Positions 9,025-17,251 of a stretch of DNA of 64,000 nucleotides are shown piece after piece; within the stretch, counting starts at the first letter, position 1; the number at the start of each line of letters is the position of its first letter. The notes under the pieces are model-generated. The model made no database searches and was not told where the DNA came from. It worked only from the letters and a program-made list of their open reading frames with translations. The translations under genes were made by a program, and so were the position numbers. Source of the DNA: Phycisphaera sp. (GTDB lineage Bacteria; Planctomycetota; Phycisphaerae; Phycisphaerales; UBA1924); the NCBI GenBank assembly GCA_025916675.1, contig CP098402.1, forward strand, positions 2,971,205 through 3,035,204, given 5' to 3'.

Positions 9025-9294
9025 CTACTCGCCCCCCAGCGCCTCCACCCGCGTCTCCTGGCTGCCGATCGACGCGATCCGCAGCCCGAAGTTCTCGCCC
9101 ACCTTCACGGCCGTGCCCGAGCCCACGTCGCGGTTGTTGATCCGCAGGGCCAGATCGTCGTCGGCGGTCTTGGCGACCTCCAGGATCGACCCCGGCCGCA
9201 GCCCCAGCACCTCGCCCACGGTCAGCGTGCGCTCGGCCAGCACCACCACCACGGGCACTTCCAGGCTCAGGATGCTCTTGACGTCTCGGGGCAC
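9025..9294 (-). CDS. Small FliN/YscQ-type (SpoA domain) protein
   Basis: 89 aa from a GTG start. Nearly the whole protein is one SpoA (FliMN C-terminal) domain: SLEVPVVVVLAERTLTVGEV, then LRPGSILEV, LRINNRDVGSGTAVKVGEN and FGLRIASI. FliN forms the lower C-ring of the flagellar motor and helps set rotation direction; the same domain occurs in type III secretion C-rings. The start is inferred. GTG 9294 is the only start codon between the fabF stop and the domain, and its Shine-Dalgarno is weak; a start inside fabF would give a longer protein. No other flagellar gene is in the window. It lies 71 bp downstream of fabF and may be co-transcribed. Confidence 0.7.
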   Translation of the reverse strand: MPRDVKSILSLEVPVVVVLAERTLTVGEVLGLRPGSILEVAKTADDDLALRINNRDVGSGTAVKVGENFGLRIASIGSQETRVEALGGE

Positions 9295-9365
9295 GCACAG
9301 GCCATCGGCCCGCCGGACCGGCCAACTTGAGCGCCACGGGGTTGGGGGGCGGGCTGGAAGGGGCG

Positions 9366-10649
9366 TCAGCCGTCGTAGCGGCCGGCGATGAGGCTCACGT
9401 TGTGCCCACCGAAGCCGAACGTGTTGTTCATGGCGTACTTGATGGGCGTCTTGCGGGCCTCGTTGGGCACCAGATCGATGTCGAACCCCTCCTCGGGGTT
9501 GTCCAGATTGATCGTGGGCGGCACCAGCCCCTCGCGAAGGGCATGGATGCAGCCGATGAGTTCCACCGCGCCAGAGGCGCCCAGGGCGTGCCCATGCACA
9601 CTCTTGGTCGAGCTCATGAGCAGCGGGCCGCCCTTGCTCTTGCGGGCGTGGTCGCCGAAGACTTCCAGCACCGCCGCCACCTCGGCGCTGTCGCCCAGGG
9701 GCGTGCTGGTGCCGTGGGCGTTGATGTAACCAATGTCGCTGGGCTTCAGCCCGGCGTCCTCCAGAGCCCAGGTCATGGCCTGCCGAGCGCCCCGGCCGGC
9801 CTCGTCTGGCGCGGTAATGTGGTAGGCATCGGCGCTGGCCGCCCAGCCCGAGAGTTCGGCAAGGATCGTCGCACCACGGGCCTTGGCGTGGGCCTCGGTC
9901 TCGAGCACGAACGCCGCCGCGCCCTCGGCCAGCACGAATCCATCGCGGCCGGCGTCGAAGGGCCGGCTGGCCTTGGCGGGTTCCTTGTTGCCGCTCAGGG
10001 CCTTCATGGCCTGGAACGCGCCCACGCACAGGGGCGTGATGGCCGCCTCGGTGCCGCCGGCGATCATCACGTCGGTCCGGCCGCGCCGCATGGTCTCGAG
10101 CGCCTCGCCGATGGCGTTGCCCGAGCTCGCACACGCGGTGGCCATCGCCGTTGCCGGCCCGCGGAGGCCGTAGGAGATCGAAACATTGCCCGCGGTGGCG
10201 TTCACCATGAGCTTGGGCACGGTCAGCGGGCCCAGCCGCTTCGGGCCGCGTTCGAGCAGGATGGAATGGCCGTCCTCGATGGTCGAGATGCCGCCCACGC
10301 CGGTGCCGAACGCCACGCCGGCCCGCTCGGGCTCCATGGCCGAGAAGTCGATGCCGGACATCTTGATGGCCTGGGAGACGGCGGCCATGCCGAACTGGGC
10401 CGAGCGGTCGAGCCGCTTGGCCTCGCGCGGGTCGAGGTGTTCGCCCGCCTTCCAGTCCTTCACCTGGCCCGCGACGTGGGCGCTCCACTGGCCCTCGAAG
10501 CGGGCGAACTCATCGCCCTCGAGCGGGGTGATGCCCGAGACGCCGTCGCGCATGGCCGCCCACGCCGACTGGGGATCCGGCCCCATGCACGTGATGGCCC
10601 CGACGCCGGTGATGACGATCTTCTGCTGGTTCGTGGCGTGGCTCCCCAT
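9366..10649 (-). CDS. fabF: Beta-ketoacyl-ACP synthase II
   Basis: 427 aa, close to the usual 410-415. It elongates acyl-ACP with malonyl-ACP in fatty-acid synthesis. The catalytic Cys is in TACASSGNAIG, and the two catalytic histidines are in NAHGTSTPLGD and GHALGASGAVE. The glycine-rich end NNTFGFGGHN is the family C-terminal loop, and the N-terminus has KIVITGVGAITCMG. ATG 10649 is preferred over an upstream in-frame TTG at 10670 that adds seven residues. It lies 34 bp after acpP on the same strand, the common acpP-fabF pair, so both are probably one transcript. Confidence 0.96.
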   Translation of the reverse strand: MGSHATNQQKIVITGVGAITCMGPDPQSAWAAMRDGVSGITPLEGDEFARFEGQWSAHVAGQVKDWKAGEHLDPREAKRLDRSAQFGMAAVSQAIKMSGIDFSAMEPERAGVAFGTGVGGISTIEDGHSILLERGPKRLGPLTVPKLMVNATAGNVSISYGLRGPATAMATACASSGNAIGEALETMRRGRTDVMIAGGTEAAITPLCVGAFQAMKALSGNKEPAKASRPFDAGRDGFVLAEGAAAFVLETEAHAKARGATILAELSGWAASADAYHITAPDEAGRGARQAMTWALEDAGLKPSDIGYINAHGTSTPLGDSAEVAAVLEVFGDHARKSKGGPLLMSSTKSVHGHALGASGAVELIGCIHALREGLVPPTINLDNPEEGFDIDLVPNEARKTPIKYAMNNTFGFGGHNVSLIAGRYDG

Positions 10650-10683
10650 GGAGGGCCCGCCGGCGGACAAACCGCCGGTGGGG

Positions 10684-10932
10684 TCACTCGACGCCGTGCG
10701 CCTGCTTGATGAACTCGATGGCCTGGCCGACGGTCTTGATCTGCTCGGCCTGCTCGTCGGGGATGGAGGTCTCGAACTCGTCCTCGAACTCCATCACCAG
10801 CTCGACCGTGTCGAGGCTATCGGCGTTCAGATCATCCACGAAGCTCGTCTCGCGGCTGATCTTCTCTTTTTCGGCGTGCATCTGCTCGGCGACGATATCG
10901 ATCACCTTCGACTCGATTTCAGCTTCGGTCAC
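10684..10932 (-). CDS. acpP: Acyl carrier protein
   Basis: 82 aa acidic carrier protein. The phosphopantetheine attachment serine is in [13 protein letters not shown], within the standard helix II of ACP. The protein carries the growing acyl chain for fatty-acid and lipid A synthesis. The start is a GTG (VTEAEIESK) rather than ATG, supported by a GGAGG seven bases upstream; a longer in-frame extension is GC-rich non-protein sequence. fabF follows directly. Residues DELE/FEDEFE give the recognition helix its usual negative charge. Confidence 0.96.
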   Translation of the reverse strand: MTEAEIESKVIDIVAEQMHAEKEKISRETSFVDDLNADSLDTVELVMEFEDEFETSIPDEQAEQIKTVGQAIEFIKQAHGVE

Positions 10933-11348
10933 CTGTAAGCCTCCAGTCCCCGGGGGTCGAACGCCCCCATGTGGCACCCCAGCGCGACGGGCGAGGGGAA
11001 GTCTGTTCACCCGGTTGGGCCCGCCCGCCGCCAGCAGCGGAAGGCCGAGACCCGTTCGGGTGGCGCGATTCTACCCGCAGGCGGCCCCCCGGGGCAATGG
11101 GGGCCGGATCGAACCTGCGAACCACCGAGCCCGGACCCGTTGCCCAGCGGGCTCGCCGGGGTCCGTCCGCCGGTTCTCGGGCATCGGGCTGTAGGGATTG
11201 CACTGGCCGGTGGGGCCCTGCCGGATAAACCTCGCCCGCTTGCACCTGTGCGGCTTGGGAGGCCCCTCCAGATCCCCGATCCCCCACAGGTCGCCGGTTG
11301 GTGTCGGTGGCGTGGACGGTGCCGGTCGAATCGAGGAAGCCGGGGGAA
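10933..11348. other. Divergent intergenic region, no gene seen
   Basis: 416 bp between acpP (minus) and the DUF1444 gene (plus). It must hold both promoters. The sequence is very GC-rich with many G/C runs; the open frames across it are low-complexity and lack conserved-looking protein. rpmF, often found near acpP and fab genes, is absent. No RNA gene was recognised. Confidence 0.5.
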
Positions 11349-12149
11349 ATGACCATGATGCCAGATAACCCGACCGAGTTCAGCCAGGAAGTCGCCCAGA
11401 TCCTGCGCCGCCTCCAGCCCGAGCTGACGATCGACTCGATCCGCGAGGACGAGCTGGTCATCGCCGGCCGCCGGCTCGACCTGATCAACCTCTACCGCAT
11501 CGTCCGCCACGACCCCCAGCGGGGCGTCGAGATCGTCGAGCACTACCTCGAGCAGCTCTTCGCCGGCGACCTGATGTACGTCAACGCGATGAATTTTGAT
11601 ATCGCCAAGGCCCGCATCATGCCGCGCATCCAGCCCGAGAGCATCTTCGAGAGCCTCAGCCGCCGCCTGGTGGCCCACACGCCGTTCGTGAACGGCGCCG
11701 TGGTGGTCTATGTGCTCGACCTGCCGCAGATGACCGTGAGCATCACCACCGAGCAGCTCGTCCAGTGGAACGTGGACATCGAAGAACTCGAGGACATCGC
11801 CCGCGAGAACCTCGACCTGTACGCCCCGGAGATGGACGTGCAACTCGTCGAGAGCCGCGAGGGCGGCATGGCGGCGATCCTTGCAGAGCAAGACGGCTAC
11901 GACGCCGCCCGCCTGTTGCTTGGCAAGCTGCACCCGCGGCTGGCCCCCTCGCTGGGCGGCGACTTCCTGGTGGCCATTCCCGCCCGTGACATGTTCGTGG
12001 CCCTCTCGCGCGAGCCGGCCGAGTTCGTCAATCGCATCCAGGACCGCGTGCGCCAGGACTACGAGCGGCTGCCGTACCCGATCACCGACCAGTTGTTCTA
12101 TGTGACCCGAGATGGTGTAGCGGGGACGGTGGATAGCAAGGCGGCGTAG
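11349..12149 (+). CDS. DUF1444 (YtpQ-like) protein
   Basis: 266 aa, cytosolic, no signal peptide or membrane segment. It matches the DUF1444/YtpQ family in overall pattern: an N-terminal LINLYRIV helix, a central HPRLAPSLGGDFLVAIPARDMF block and a C-terminal LPYPITDQLFYVTRDGV. The family's biochemical role is unknown. Three possible ATG codons occur at 11349, 11355 and 11358; the GGGGGA at 11342-11347 is best spaced for 11355, so the true protein may be two residues shorter. A heptad inverted-repeat element begins 10 bp after the stop. Confidence 0.8.
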   Translation: MTMMPDNPTEFSQEVAQILRRLQPELTIDSIREDELVIAGRRLDLINLYRIVRHDPQRGVEIVEHYLEQLFAGDLMYVNAMNFDIAKARIMPRIQPESIFESLSRRLVAHTPFVNGAVVVYVLDLPQMTVSITTEQLVQWNVDIEELEDIARENLDLYAPEMDVQLVESREGGMAAILAEQDGYDAARLLLGKLHPRLAPSLGGDFLVAIPARDMFVALSREPAEFVNRIQDRVRQDYERLPYPITDQLFYVTRDGVAGTVDSKAA

Positions 12150-12158
12150 GCGGAAAGA

Positions 12159-12262
12159 GAGAGGCATCAGGCACTGGGCATCAGGCACAAGGGCAAGAGC
12201 CTTTGGTCGCCAACTTCTTGCTCTTCTCTAATGCCTAGTGCCCGATGCCCGATGCCTCCTCT
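12159..12262. repeat. Heptad inverted-repeat element 1 (GGCAnnn)n
   Basis: The left arm is a run of seven-base units: GGCATCA, GGCACTG, GGCATCA, GGCACAA, GGGCAAG (12163-12197). The right arm (12229-12256) is the inverted set: TAATGCC, TAGTGCC, CGATGCC, CGATGCC. A GAGAG/CTCTT pair flanks each side. The whole can fold as one long imperfect hairpin of about 45-bp arms and a 30-nt loop. It fills the gap between the DUF1444 gene and the PabA-like gene. A related element occurs at 22057-22232. Confidence 0.75.
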
Positions 12263-12273
12263 ACTCTTCCCCC

Positions 12274-12972
12274 TTGATCCTCCTCATCGACAACTACGAC
12301 TCGTTCACCTGGAACCTCGTCCAACGCCTGGGCGAGGCCGCCCTCGTGCGCGGTGAAGCCCTCGAGCCCGGCGTTGGCCTCGTCGTCGCCCGCAACGACG
12401 AGATCACCCCTGGCGAGGCAATCGCCCTCAACCCAACGGGCATCGTCATCAGCCCCGGCCCCTGCACCCCTGCCGAGGCCGGTGTGTCGGCCGCCATCAT
12501 CGAACGCTTCGCCGGAGTCGTGCCCGTGCTGGGCGTCTGCTTGGGCTGCCAGGTGATGGCCCAGATGCACGGCCTGCCCGTCACCCGCCACGCCGTTCCG
12601 GTGCATGGCCGCGCGAGCATCGTCACCCACGACGGCCAAGGTGTGCTAGCCAACCTGCCCAGCCCGATGGAGGCCGCCCGCTACCACTCGCTGGTCGTCA
12701 CCGGCGAGATTCCCGAGCCATCACCCGATCGCGATGGCTGGGCCATCACCGCCCGGACCGACGAGCCGACACCCAACGGCGGCACCCGCCGCGTACTCAT
12801 GGGCCTGCGGCGAATCTGGGCAGACGGCACCAAGGCCCCGCTCGAGGGCGTGCAATTCCATCCCGAGAGTTATCTGACCCCCCACGGTTCGGCCTTACTG
12901 GACAACTTCTTGAGCATGATCGATCAATACCAAGCCAATCGATCGAAGGCCAGAGTTTTACCGATGAAATAG
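12274..12972 (+). CDS. Glutamine amidotransferase, PabA/TrpG type
   Basis: 232 aa from TTG. It releases ammonia from glutamine for chorismate amination, giving aminodeoxychorismate or anthranilate, and pairs with a PabB/TrpE subunit not in this window. Motifs are LLIDNYDSFTWN at the N-terminus, SPGPCTPAEAG oxyanion region, nucleophile C89 in GVCLGCQ and the His-Glu pair in VQFHPES. Most family members read GVCLGHQ; here His is Cys. The only other in-frame start, GTG 12238, lies inside the heptad repeat, so TTG 12274 right before the conserved LLIDNYDSF is preferred, although it has no clear ribosome site. A linker of about 15 residues (DEPTPNGGTRRV region) is longer than usual. Confidence 0.87.
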   Translation: MILLIDNYDSFTWNLVQRLGEAALVRGEALEPGVGLVVARNDEITPGEAIALNPTGIVISPGPCTPAEAGVSAAIIERFAGVVPVLGVCLGCQVMAQMHGLPVTRHAVPVHGRASIVTHDGQGVLANLPSPMEAARYHSLVVTGEIPEPSPDRDGWAITARTDEPTPNGGTRRVLMGLRRIWADGTKAPLEGVQFHPESYLTPHGSALLDNFLSMIDQYQANRSKARVLPMK

Positions 12973-13007
12973 CGGGAACAAAGCCGCGTCCTCGAGGTAT
13001 ACTCCCA

Positions 13008-13394
13008 ATGGTGACCCCGATCCGCGCCATCGTGTTGCTGGTGTCCCTGGCCGTTCTGCTGGCCGGGCCGGTGTCGTCGTTCGCGGCCACCGGCGACTGC
13101 TGCTGCACCCAAGCTGCAACACAGGCCGATGCCGGCGCAACCGACGCCTGCTGCGAGGTGCCGGGCGATCGGCCCGAGCACCAAGACTCGCGCGACGATG
13201 ACACGCCGAGCGAGTGCCCGAGCGAGTGCGACACGTGCGTGTCGTGTTCGGTCATGAGCCAGCCCGTGCAACTGAGCCGGCCCACGATGGGCCTCGAACT
13301 TCCCGATTCGCAACCCGACGCGTTCACGGCAATCGAACCGCAGAGCCACGCGATCGAGCCCCACTTCTCGCTGCTGCGTCCCCCGCGAAGCTGA
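13008..13394 (+). CDS. Cys-rich secreted small protein
   Basis: 128 aa. A signal peptide covers about residues 1-27 (hydrophobic IVLLVSLAVLLAG, cut near SFAAT). The mature part has nine cysteines (residues 31-33, 48, 49, 70, 74, 77 and 80) in CCC, CC and CxxxCxxCxxC patterns, with acidic DDD and His-containing stretches between. This arrangement suggests metal binding or multiple disulfides. It lies 84 bp ahead of the membrane-fusion protein of the ABC operon, so it may sense or carry the substrate. I recognise no family. Confidence 0.65.
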   Translation: MVTPIRAIVLLVSLAVLLAGPVSSFAATGDCCCTQAATQADAGATDACCEVPGDRPEHQDSRDDDTPSECPSECDTCVSCSVMSQPVQLSRPTMGLELPDSQPDAFTAIEPQSHAIEPHFSLLRPPRS

Positions 13395-13477
13395 GCGTCC
13401 GCACCCGTGTTGCGCGCCCGTCTTGAGATGGTGCGCGCCCTGGTCCATGCGCATCACTCAGCCGCGGAGCAACCGCA

Positions 13478-14995
13478 ATGCACTCGAAAGCACTCCTTGG
13501 GCGCATCCCGCCCTCCACCGCCGTCGCCGCGGGCGTCGCCATCATTCTGACGGGGGTGGTCGTCTGGACCGCCGGCGTGAGCTTCACCCCCGCCACTCCG
13601 GTGCGCGTTGCGCCGGTAGTGTTCGAGGCGTCCGCCGTCGAGACACAGGAAGCCGAACCGGGCGAACGCCAGCCCGCCGGCCAGGCCATCCAGGCCCCAG
13701 GCTGGCTCGAGGCCGCCCCCTACTACACCGCCGCCACCGCGCTGACCGACGGCGTGGTGGCCGAGGTGCTGGTGCTCGAGGGGCAGACCGTCGAGAAGGG
13801 CCAGCCCCTGGCACGCCTGGTGCCCGACGACGCGCACATCTCACTCGCCGCCGCCGAGGCCAACCTCACCAGCGCCCAAGCCGAACTGGCGGTCGCGCAA
13901 GCCAACCTTCGTGCCGCCGAGACCGACTGGAACAACCCCATCGAGCGCGAGCGGGCCGTGGCCGCGACCAAGGCCGCGCTGGCGGAAACCGAGGCCAACC
14001 TCACCCAACTCCCCGCCGTCACCGAGACGCAGCGGGCGATGGCCAAGCAGCTGCAGGCCGAGCTCGACCGCGCCAGCCGCGCGCAGCGGGGCGGCGCTGC
14101 GAACGAATTGGAAGTGATCGTGCTCACCCAGCGTGTGGCCGGCCAGCTAGCCACGGTTACCGCGACCGAGCAGCGGCAGGCCATCCTCGAAGCCCAGCGC
14201 GACCGCCTGCGGGCCGAGGTGCACGCCGCCGGGCGCAACTTCGAGCTCCGTATCGATGAGCAGCGCAGCCTCGACCTCTCGCGCGCCCACGAGCAGCGCG
14301 CCCGAGCCGCCGTCGCGATGGCCCAGGCCAAGCTCGACGAGGCCCAGCTCCGCGTCGACCGCCTGACCATCACCGCTCCCATCACCGGGGCCGTGCAGAA
14401 ACGCCTGAAAGTGCCCGGCGACAAGATCATGCTGGCCATGGACGAGGCCCACTCCGCGCATGTCGTTCACTTGTACGACCCCGCCAAGCTCCAGGTCCGC
14501 GTCGACGTGCCATTGGCCGACGCGCGGCACATGTTCGAGGGCCAGCGGTGCGAGGTTATCGTCGAGGTGCTGCCCGACCAGACGTTCGAGGGCGTGGTCG
14601 ACCGCATCACCTACGAGGCCGACCTGCAAAAGAACACGTTGCAGGCCAAGGTGCGCGTGATCGACCCCTCGCCCCTGCTGCGGCCCGAGATGCTCACGCG
14701 CGTGAAGTTCCTGCCGCGAGGCGGGGGCGGGCAGGAAGCCCCCGCATTGGGCGACACCGCCATGCTCGTGCCCAGCAGCGCCATCGACAACGGCCGCGTC
14801 TGGGTCGTTCGGAGTCGTCGCGGCGATACGGGCAAGGCTTTCGCACAGGGCATCGAGATCATCGAAGACCTCGGCGAGTACGCCCGCGTGCGCGGCAAGC
14901 TGCGATCGGGAGACCTGCTCGCGCTGAACGCCACCAACCTCAACGACGGCGCCCGAGTGCGCATCTCTACCGACAGCAAGGACGGCACCCCATGA
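13478..14995 (+). CDS. HlyD-family membrane-fusion (periplasmic adaptor) protein
   Basis: 505 aa. One N-terminal membrane segment (about 15-33) is followed by a biotinyl-lipoyl half (TDGVVAEVLVLEGQTVEKGQPL), a long Ala/Glu/Gln-rich alpha-helical hairpin (about 125-300), the second lipoyl half (ITAPITGAVQKRLKVPGDKI) and beta-barrel domains ending near 450. Adaptors of this kind connect an inner-membrane transporter to an outer-membrane channel or lift substrate in MacA-like pumps. The start ATG has GGAG eight bases upstream. The stop overlaps the ABC ATPase start (ATGA), so translation is coupled. No TolC gene is in the operon; a TolC-like gene lies at 60.5 kb. Confidence 0.88.
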   Translation: MHSKALLGRIPPSTAVAAGVAIILTGVVVWTAGVSFTPATPVRVAPVVFEASAVETQEAEPGERQPAGQAIQAPGWLEAAPYYTAATALTDGVVAEVLVLEGQTVEKGQPLARLVPDDAHISLAAAEANLTSAQAELAVAQANLRAAETDWNNPIERERAVAATKAALAETEANLTQLPAVTETQRAMAKQLQAELDRASRAQRGGAANELEVIVLTQRVAGQLATVTATEQRQAILEAQRDRLRAEVHAAGRNFELRIDEQRSLDLSRAHEQRARAAVAMAQAKLDEAQLRVDRLTITAPITGAVQKRLKVPGDKIMLAMDEAHSAHVVHLYDPAKLQVRVDVPLADARHMFEGQRCEVIVEVLPDQTFEGVVDRITYEADLQKNTLQAKVRVIDPSPLLRPEMLTRVKFLPRGGGGQEAPALGDTAMLVPSSAIDNGRVWVVRSRRGDTGKAFAQGIEIIEDLGEYARVRGKLRSGDLLALNATNLNDGARVRISTDSKDGTP

Positions 14996-15696
14996 CACTC
15001 ATCAAGTGCGAACAACTCACCCGCGAGTTCAAGAAGGGCGAGGAGATCATCCGCCCGCTCGACGGTCTCGACCTCGAAGTCCCCGCCGGCGAGTTCATGG
15101 CCCTCATGGGCCCCAGCGGCAGCGGCAAGACCACGCTGCTGAACCTCATCGCCGGCATCGACAAGCCCACCAGCGGCAAGCTCATCATCGACGGTGTGAA
15201 CATCGCCGAGCTCAGCCGCAACAAGCTGGCCGCCTGGCGCTCCGACAACGTCGGCTACGTCTTCCAGCTCTACAACCTCGTGCCGGTGCTCACGGCCTTC
15301 GAGAACGTCGAGCTGCCCCTGCTGCTGCACAAGCTCACCCGCGCCGAGCGGCGCGAGCGTGTGCAGAAGGCGCTTGAAGACGTGGGCATCGCCGACCGAA
15401 GCGACCACTTCCCCCGCCAGCTCTCGGGCGGGCAGGAGCAGCGCGTGGCCATCGCCCGCGCGATCGTGACCGACCCGACCATCCTGGTGGCCGACGAGCC
15501 CACGGGCGACCTGGACAAATCGTCGGCCAAGTCGATCATGGAACTGCTCAGCAGCCTGAATCGGGATCAGGGCAAGACCATCGTGATGGTGACCCACGAT
15601 CCGGGCACCACCGACTACGCAACACGCACGCTGCACCTGGACACCGGAAAGCTCGCCCGCGACCACGCGCACCAAACGGAAGAGGTGCTCGCATGA
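14992..15696 (+). CDS. ABC transporter ATPase, LolD/MacB type
   Basis: 234 aa. Walker A is [12 protein letters not shown], the Q-loop is [18 protein letters not shown], the signature is [14 protein letters not shown], Walker B is [12 protein letters not shown] and the H-loop is VMVTHDP. The text between Q-loop and signature is that of the LolD/MacB/FtsE group that drives mechanotransmission rather than lumenal transport. It overlaps the genes on both sides by four bases (ATGA), which shows tight operon coupling with the adaptor and the first permease. Confidence 0.95.
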   Translation: MTLIKCEQLTREFKKGEEIIRPLDGLDLEVPAGEFMALMGPSGSGKTTLLNLIAGIDKPTSGKLIIDGVNIAELSRNKLAAWRSDNVGYVFQLYNLVPVLTAFENVELPLLLHKLTRAERRERVQKALEDVGIADRSDHFPRQLSGGQEQRVAIARAIVTDPTILVADEPTGDLDKSSAKSIMELLSSLNRDQGKTIVMVTHDPGTTDYATRTLHLDTGKLARDHAHQTEEVLA

Positions 15697-16844
15697 ACCC
15701 CCTCAAGTTTGTCCCTTATATCGCAAAGCAAGCCTGGCGCCACCGCGTGCGCTCGGGCCTCACGCTCATGGGCATCGCCATCGCCATGTTCCTGTTCACC
15801 GCCGTCCAGGCCATGCGCACCGGCGTCGAGGCCGCAACGACCGCAACCGCCAACGACACCACGCTGGTCGTCTACCGCAAGGACCGCTTCTGCCCGGTCA
15901 CCAGCGAGCTGCCCCAGGACTACCAACGCCGCATCGAGTCGATCCCCGGCGTTGTGTCGGCCATCCCCATGAAGGTCGTCGTCAGCAACTGCCGAACAAG
16001 CCTGGACGTGGTCACCTTCCGCGGCGTGCCCAAAGACGACTTCATCGCCAGCCGCGGCGACAAGTTCGAGGTCATCGACGGCAGCCTCGAAGACTGGAAA
16101 CGCCGCACCGACGCCGCGCTGCTTGGCGAAACCCTCGCCACCCGGCGAGGCCTCAAGGCCGGGCAGACCTTCGACGCCGCGGGCATCACCGCCTACGTCG
16201 CCGGCGTCATTCGCTCGAAGGACCCCCAGGACCACAACGTCGCCTACACCGCGCTCGAGTTCGTGCAGCTCGCCGGGCGAGACCGGCTTGGCATCGTCAC
16301 GCAGTTCAACGTAAAGGTCGAAGACGCGAGCATGCTCGACGGCGTGGCCGAGGCCATCGACGATGAGTTCCGCCGCGCGCAAGACCCAACCCAGACCTTC
16401 GGCGAGAAGGCCTTCGTCGCGCGCATCGCCGACGACATCGTCGAGCTGGTGGGCTTCGCCAACTGGCTGGGCATCGGCGCCCTCATCGCCGTGCTGGCGT
16501 TGGTGGGTAATGCCATCATCCTGAGCGTCCAGAGCCGCATCGCCGAGCACGCCGTGCTGCAAACGCTGGGCTTCAACGGCCGCCTGGTCGCGATGCTCAT
16601 CGTGGCCGAGGGCGTGCTGCTGTCGCTCATCGGCGGCGTGCTGGGCGCGGCCGCCGCGATGCTCGTGGCCCGCTTCGGCAGCTTCGCCTTGTCGGTCGAG
16701 GGCCAATCCATCCCCATCACCGCGGGCTGGCGGGTGCTGGCCATCGGCGTGCTGGTGTGCGTGGCGCTGGGCGTATTGGCGGGCCTCGTGCCCGCGTGGC
16801 AGGCCTCGCGCCGCGAGATCGCTACGTGCTTCCGGGCCGTCTAA
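15693..16844 (+). CDS. ABC transporter permease, FtsX/MacB type (first)
   Basis: 383 aa. Topology is one N-terminal membrane segment (about 20-40), a large periplasmic MacB-PCD domain (about 45-250) and three C-terminal membrane segments within about 255-375, the FtsX layout. It would act with the ATPase upstream and probably pairs with the second permease at 17248 as a heterodimer. The periplasmic part contains two cysteines (FCPVT and NCRTS), in line with the thiol-rich context. ATGA overlap with the ATPase; 11 bp gap to the next lipoprotein. Confidence 0.9.
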   Translation: MNPLKFVPYIAKQAWRHRVRSGLTLMGIAIAMFLFTAVQAMRTGVEAATTATANDTTLVVYRKDRFCPVTSELPQDYQRRIESIPGVVSAIPMKVVVSNCRTSLDVVTFRGVPKDDFIASRGDKFEVIDGSLEDWKRRTDAALLGETLATRRGLKAGQTFDAAGITAYVAGVIRSKDPQDHNVAYTALEFVQLAGRDRLGIVTQFNVKVEDASMLDGVAEAIDDEFRRAQDPTQTFGEKAFVARIADDIVELVGFANWLGIGALIAVLALVGNAIILSVQSRIAEHAVLQTLGFNGRLVAMLIVAEGVLLSLIGGVLGAAAAMLVARFGSFALSVEGQSIPITAGWRVLAIGVLVCVALGVLAGLVPAWQASRREIATCFRAV

Positions 16845-16855
16845 GTAGGAAAGCC

Positions 16856-17251
16856 ATGAAACTCGTACAAATTCTCAGCATCTCGCTCACGCTGGCCTTC
16901 CTTGTCGCGTGCTCTGAGCCGGAGACTCCCAAGATGACCGTTCAATATCCCATGACACTCGAACTGGTCGGCTTCGACGGCTGTCCAAACACGCCTTCGC
17001 TGCGCCAAGAGCTCTTCAATGCTCTCGAACTCGGCGGCTGGAGCACACAATTCGAAGACATCGACCTTACACAATTGAATGAGGACGATCCCCGCCGTCG
17101 GTTCGCGGCCCCCTCGATCTTGGTCGACTCCAAGGACCTCTTTGGAGAACTCCCTTCGGCGTCGGGGGAGTTGGGATGCAGGATCTATCAGGACGGGCTC
17201 CCCACTGCCGACCAGATCGCAGACCAATTGAGGGGCTTGGTGGGCAGTTGA
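16856..17251 (+). CDS. Small lipoprotein with thioredoxin-like GCPN motif
   Basis: 131 aa. The signal peptide ends in a lipobox LVAC (lipidated C19). Mature residues 35-48 read ELVGFDGCPNTPSLR, a strand-turn-helix with a single cysteine C43 as in thioredoxin-fold proteins, followed by a FEDIDL strand and a cis-Pro-like AAPSILVDSKDLFG segment. A second cysteine comes late (ELGCRIYQDG). The protein is probably an outer- or inner-membrane-anchored redox or metal-binding protein. It sits between the two permeases, and its stop overlaps the next start (TTGA). An atypical single-Cys active site makes ordinary disulfide exchange uncertain. Confidence 0.7.
   Translation: MKLVQILSISLTLAFLVACSEPETPKMTVQYPMTLELVGFDGCPNTPSLRQELFNALELGGWSTQFEDIDLTQLNEDDPRRRFAAPSILVDSKDLFGELPSASGELGCRIYQDGLPTADQIADQLRGLVGS

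Noticed and set aside
8753-9337. Protein gene on the minus strand across the gap and the FliN-like gene
   Set aside because: The translation is Arg/Gly-rich without domains; the FliN-like frame carries a clear SpoA domain instead.
10969-11352. Plus-strand small gene between acpP and the DUF1444 gene
   Set aside because: The sequence is Pro/Arg/Gly-rich with no ribosome site and no fold-like pattern.
12159-12262. CRISPR array
   Set aside because: Units are 7 bp, degenerate and turn to inverse orientation; there are no spacers of 30 bp or cas genes.
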